10,921 nucleotides of DNA from Phoronis ovalis (Eukaryota > Phoronida > Phoronidae), in assembly GCA_028565635.1 (NCBI GenBank), contig JAOXYB010058402.1:1-10921 (forward strand). Direction: 5' to 3'. How positions within the stretch are numbered: the first letter of the stretch is position 1; the number at the start of each line of letters is the position of its first letter. A model generated the notes under the pieces. That model did not search any database and was not told where the DNA came from. It saw nothing but the letters and a program-made list of their open reading frames with translations. Of the stretch, positions 7,740 through 10,921 are shown in pieces. A program made the translations under genes and the position numbers.

Positions 7740-10549
7740 CTGAAACAGTAAATCATGTGTACAGCTAGCTTTATGTTACTAGTCAATATACTGTATAATG
7801 GTCACTCCATAAGGGTACACAGGCTAAGGAATGACTAATTATATGGGGATTTAATATATTGCTAGTTAATACTTTTGACAATTTTACTGTTATTACTTTA
7901 TACCAGTACTATAAATCATCTTTAGTAATGAAAATAGAAATATATAAAATTGGAATTTTGGATACAATTTTACCAGCATTTAAATAGGACATAATATATG
8001 TTAAACAACTGTAAAAATTAAAATTTATCATCACTTCAGGCAATTCGAGTGTCTATAAGTATTTTCCAAAACATCTGCACCAAATTGAAGCACAGATTCT
8101 GTGGCTTTCTCCCCAAGGTGGATTTAAATCCACATGATGATAAAATTGTATTATGGTGCAAAATTCCCATCCACATTTTATAATTATCTGTTTTGAAATG
8201 AAACTTTTAGCAAAAGAAGGTATACTGGTTTATGTAGTGTTTTATAAATTCTCTTTTGTATCGGTCTATTCATCTCAATTTACTCACCTTAACTGACTGT
8301 ATTGCCCCAGGTCCTCGGAGCTGTCTCAGTCTTTGAATGGCACTATCAGACTCTAATATGACATCAAGATACATTAGAAAACAGGCAGCAACTGAAAAAT
8401 CAAGTCATCTTGTTAAAGTGCTGTGCAGCCATATGCAATTTATCACATTGTTTAATAGTACAAAAGTAGCTGATGGGTATATATATTATTGTTCAAGGTA
8501 GTTAAAATTACCTAGAAAAACTAAACGTGTCTTACAAGTGAAATTAATGTGATAGTATTTTTGTCCGACTGAAAAGTCAGTTCAGACCAGTTATGTTCAC
8601 TCAATTGACAAAAGTCCGTATTTGGCTGATTATAATGTCTTACCAAGGCAAGATCGGCCAAGTCCACCAAAACAACTAAAAAATAAAATATTTCTAGATC
8701 AAGAATGACAATAAACAATTTCGATTACAAGTAGAAATAGTTGAAAGTTCACTGAAGTTTTATATCAAGTTACATCAGCATTTGTACTGTTTATGTTAGT
8801 ATTTACTTACTCGAGGCAGCGTAAGAGGCTTCAAATCAATCCCAGTATATCATGTTTTGTGAATGAGTCACTTGAGAGTGTAGAGAACAGCGAGATTGGT
8901 CATTAATAAAACATGAAATTTTGTGTTTGTGACTACTAACATTATCTAGCGTATGCAAATAGTATATTTCTGGTATACCAGAACAATTCCATGAGTAGTC
9001 GTATAACAGATTGTGTATCAGTCTCTAATAACTTACATAGTGGTTACCAATATCAAATTCAATCAGTTTGTTTCACTTCAGAAATCTCAATGACAACTCT
9101 TATATGTGTACAATAGTTTGTGAAGAACTCTGAATTTAACTTACTGAATGAGAGGTTTTCTGCCAGCCATAACGGCCAACTTCAGTTCTTGTAACATTTT
9201 CATCAAGTTTGACATGTTTGGAACACTACCATCAGGAAATGGATAATGTCTTACTGTAAAATCATCTATTCCAGACAGCTCATGCAGTAACCATGGAACG
9301 CGATACTTAGTAAGCTCACCACGAGTACACAACACAAAGATTTCCCTGGTGTTAGCAGCATGTATTGAACCTAGACAACAGAAAAAGGAATAAAAATTAA
9401 CTAAGATGGCATAAAGGCAAATGTATAAATCTAATTATTATACTAATTTGATTACTGAGATGTGGAATTTTTCCAATCGAATAGTTTACACCAAATTAAT
9501 ACTTAAATTGGATATTTAATAAGTTGTACACTACCGATATCCTTCTCCAGGTTTCTCCATTGATCTTTAAACCTGCATCCTGGCAACCCACTGATTCCAA
9601 CCTGGCCAACAGTAATAGATAAATCCAACCTGTATTTATAACAAGAGACAACTTAAGAAATATTTATGTGACAGTGTGTAAATTTGAATAAACATTGAGA
9701 TACTTTTGTAAGGATAGTTTCACAAAATGTCTCATCTTCTTGGGTATACCTTGTTAATTTTCCAAACTGAACCTAAAATAAATACTTCTATCTTATCTGA
9801 CTGATTTGGTATAATGACTGAAAAAGGGTTTGGCTATTGGATTACTTTTAATACTGACAACCTTCTGCCAAATGATAATATATTAGGCATCTGCATTTTT
9901 GGTAAACTGAACAAAAGGGTTTGACTGTCTTCTCAATAAGTATTTTGACAAATCAACTATTCAGTTTTTTCACTTCATTTAACATATTTACTGCTGCAGT
10001 ACAGGTTTTCCTGTCTTTATGTGATGTATTTTGGATAGAAATGTTGTGCCTTTTACAGCTACTGTGGCATAGTAATTTTGATTGGTCAGGAGTGCATACA
10101 ACTTGGCTCCAATTTTTCATAGCGTCTAATATTATATTAAACCTAGTATATATATAACTCTATATATCCTAGATTAAACAAATTATAACAACATTTTGAA
10201 CATTACTAAAAATAATCTTTTTGCATTGTAACTTGTATGCTGGGTCACAAAAATTTAGGGTCACTAAAGCATAAGGTGTGTATTGGAACTTTTATGTTTC
10301 ATCTTTTGACATTTTTGTTAGTTAATCAGAAAATTTTATCTAAAAAATCCAGACCCACAAAACAAACTACCCTAGACCCAGCACAGCAGCTTTTCTAGAT
10401 TATTTTTCACACACACACCATCAACACCACTGGCTTGTCACAACATCCCTGGTGTACTAAATAACATACCAACTAATTTCAAAAGGTGGACAGTCCACTT
10501 CTGTTGGTTCTTCGTCAGAATCAAACTCTGTCATTGCATCAGACTCTCT
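7653..10549 (-). CDS. CDKN3: CDKN3-like cyclin-dependent kinase-associated phosphatase (KAP), six exons
   Basis: Six minus-strand exons, 10549-10470, 9629-9535, 9370-9145, 8675-8644, 8391-8288 and 7739-7653, splice at GT-AG sites into one open frame. KAP is a dual-specificity phosphatase that removes the activating T-loop phosphate from CDK2-family kinases and restrains the cell cycle. Counting the Met codon at 10534-10532 as residue 1, the protein has 202 residues against about 212 in human. Landmarks are an acidic N-terminus (EFDSDEEP), GLPGCRFKD near 67-75, VLCTRGELTKYRVP at 66-79, the probable general acid Asp100 in HYPFPDGSVP, the P-loop HCFGGLGRS with Cys130 and Arg136, RGPGAIQSVKQYNFLHEFRD, and a C-terminus ending RSVSR. 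All catalytic residues expected of the family are present, so the enzyme should be active. The 5' end is uncertain: coding may continue into an upstream exon outside the window. Confidence 0.94.
7740..8287 (-). other. CDKN3 last intron (548 bp) with inverted repeats
   Basis: It contains a perfect 16-bp palindrome, GTGGATTTAAATCCAC, at 8118-8133, and 10-bp inverted arms at 8024-8033 and 8135-8144. These suggest a decayed fold-back element at about 8020-8150. Confidence 0.65.
8288..8391 (-). CDS. CDKN3: CDKN3 exon encoding AACFLMYL...RGPGAIQSVK
   Basis: The acceptor is ATTTTTCAG|TT and the donor is GTTAAG|GTGAGT. The exon is 104 nt: two bases finishing Val, then 34 whole codons. It encodes the helix after the P-loop and the LRQLRGPGAIQSVK block of KAP. 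Confidence 0.94.
8392..8643 (-). other. CDKN3 intron after the micro-exon (252 bp)
   Basis: Short AT-rich intron with GTAAGA donor and TTTTTCAG acceptor. Nothing else is seen in it. Confidence 0.85.
8644..8675 (-). CDS. CDKN3: CDKN3 32-nt micro-exon carrying the catalytic P-loop
   Basis: The acceptor is ATTTTTTAG|T and the donor is CTTG|GTAAGA. The ten whole codons read CFGGLGRSCL; the His before the catalytic Cys is completed from the previous exon and the following Val from the next. Phases match on both sides. The CX5R motif of protein tyrosine phosphatases is complete. Confidence 0.92.
8676..9144 (-). other. CDKN3 intron before the micro-exon (469 bp)
   Basis: It runs from the GTAAGT donor to a T-rich TTTTTTAG acceptor. 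I see no repeat or extra exon in it. Confidence 0.85.
9145..9370 (-). CDS. CDKN3: CDKN3 exon encoding the phosphatase core with the general-acid loop
   Basis: The acceptor is TTGTCTAG|GT and the donor is ATTCA|GTAAGT. The exon is 226 nt: 74 whole codons plus two bases at each end. It encodes FVLCTRGELTKYRVPWLL, then the loop HYPFPDGSVP with the probable general-acid Asp, and ends KPLI before the split His codon of the P-loop. Confidence 0.94.
9535..9629 (-). CDS. CDKN3: CDKN3 exon encoding LDLSITVGQV...GLPGCRFKD
   Basis: The acceptor is TAAATACAG|G and the donor is ATATCG|GTAGTG. The exon is 95 nt: 31 whole codons plus one base at each end, completing Trp with the exon before and Gly with the exon after. 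The peptide GLPGCRFKD is the most recognisable KAP block. Confidence 0.93.
9630..10469 (-). other. CDKN3 intron (840 bp)
   Basis: The largest intron seen. It holds a plus-strand frame at 9921-10157 encoding a hydrophobic peptide with no family resemblance, judged to be chance, and a short CA run near 10409-10418. No mobile element was recognised. Confidence 0.75.
10470..10549 (-). CDS. CDKN3: CDKN3 exon with acidic N-terminus; possible start codon
   Basis: The donor is AGTTG|GTATGT after 10470. The frame reads MTEFDSDEEPTEVDCPP and onward from the ATG at 10534-10532 and ends in a split Trp codon. An in-frame TAG lies at 10552-10550, directly before a possible acceptor, CCTCTATAG. So either translation starts at 10534, or five further codons (RESDA) join this exon to an upstream one. 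Vertebrate KAP has about ten residues before this point, which leaves room for an upstream exon. Confidence 0.85.
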
Positions 10550-10921
10550 CTATAGAGGACATAGAATGTAAAAGATCAGACTTAAATCATCTTAAATGTC
10601 ATACATAATGCCCCTTTCAATTTTCACAAAGGGTGTGCTTTCACTGCCTGGTCCCCAAAATGAAGTAAGATATAGATTTGGATGTCTGTTTGTTTTGAAA
10701 AACAGCTGGTAAAAAAAACATGGTTACTGCAGTCATTTATCCTCAATTTGCAGAGATGCTAAGTCCATGCCCGGACCATGGATGTCAAAACAGGGAGATA
10801 TATTTTAAGGGTAACGGGACAACTGGACCCCAAGACAACTGGACCCCTGGACAACTGGACACCAGTATTTGGGACAATTGGACACCAGTAATTAGGTGGT
10901 TTAATTGACCACAATTATACA
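10550..10921. other. CDKN3 5' flank or first intron
   Basis: The position is upstream of the first visible CDKN3 exon. No convincing first exon, TATA box or CpG-rich promoter is visible. It ends with the minisatellite at 10816-10888. Confidence 0.55.
10816..10888 (+). repeat. 16-bp minisatellite, motif GACAACTGGACMCCWG
   Basis: GACAACTGGACC and its variants start at 10818, 10834, 10850 and 10873, with spacings of 16, 16 and 23 bp. The last copy has GACAATTGG. It lies on the 5' side of the first visible CDKN3 exon and may be part of a larger repeat that continues out of the window. Confidence 0.75.

Noticed and set aside
8039-8118. Possible extra minus-strand CDKN3 exon reading LGEKATESVLQFGADVLE
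   Set aside because: Directly joining the exons at 8288 and 7739 gives the expected KAP sequence with no gap, and no good splice sites flank this stretch.
9921-10157. Plus-strand frame of 78 codons, hydrophobic, membrane-like
   Set aside because: It sits antisense in a CDKN3 intron in T-rich DNA, where T-rich codons give hydrophobic residues by chance; no family resemblance.
10715-10736. Possible short CDKN3 first exon (ATG ACT GCA before GTAACC on the minus strand)
   Set aside because: The donor is weak and only three codons would be added, with no supporting signal; it was not strong enough to call.

Overview
This is AT-rich animal nuclear DNA, with spliced genes, GT-AG introns and many short transposon relics. 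It holds parts of two protein-coding genes facing tail to tail, with about 6.4 kb of repeat-filled DNA between them. The genes point to a marine invertebrate: one is the ovothiol enzyme ovoA, common in marine invertebrates, and the other is a metazoan-type CDKN3 (KAP) phosphatase. The phylum cannot be fixed from the sequence alone; mollusc, other lophotrochozoan, hemichordate and lancelet all remain possible.

Layout. Bases 1-365 are an ovoA intron carrying half of a dispersed repeat. Bases 366-572 and 1072-1257 are the last two ovoA exons on the + strand, coding for the C-terminal methyltransferase end and stop codon, with a polyadenylation signal at 1447-1452. Bases 1258-7652 lie between the genes. 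They contain an inverted second copy of the 1-136 repeat (2451-2563 plus 4001-4016) split by a roughly 1.4 kb insertion, which itself holds a 947 bp element with perfect 21 bp inverted ends (2749-3695). A separate element with inverted ends, flanked by 8-9 bp near-identical duplications, lies at 4348-5030. A degenerate tandem array with units of 131-152 bp lies at about 5450-5950. A 106 bp fold-back repeat lies at 7341-7446.

Bases 7653-10549 hold six minus-strand exons of a CDKN3-like phosphatase, all with GT-AG borders and compatible phases. They join into one open frame of 202 codons counted from the ATG at 10534. The catalytic loop is intact and sits in a 32-nt micro-exon. The far right end has a 16-bp minisatellite.

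The two genes are not an obvious functional unit: one makes a thiol-histidine antioxidant and the other removes a CDK activating phosphate. They are simply convergent neighbours. I found no new enzyme system, RNA gene, CRISPR array or viral gene. The most notable items are the nested insertions, the element with a candidate target duplication and an internal tandem motif, the tandem array, and the micro-exon carrying the active site.
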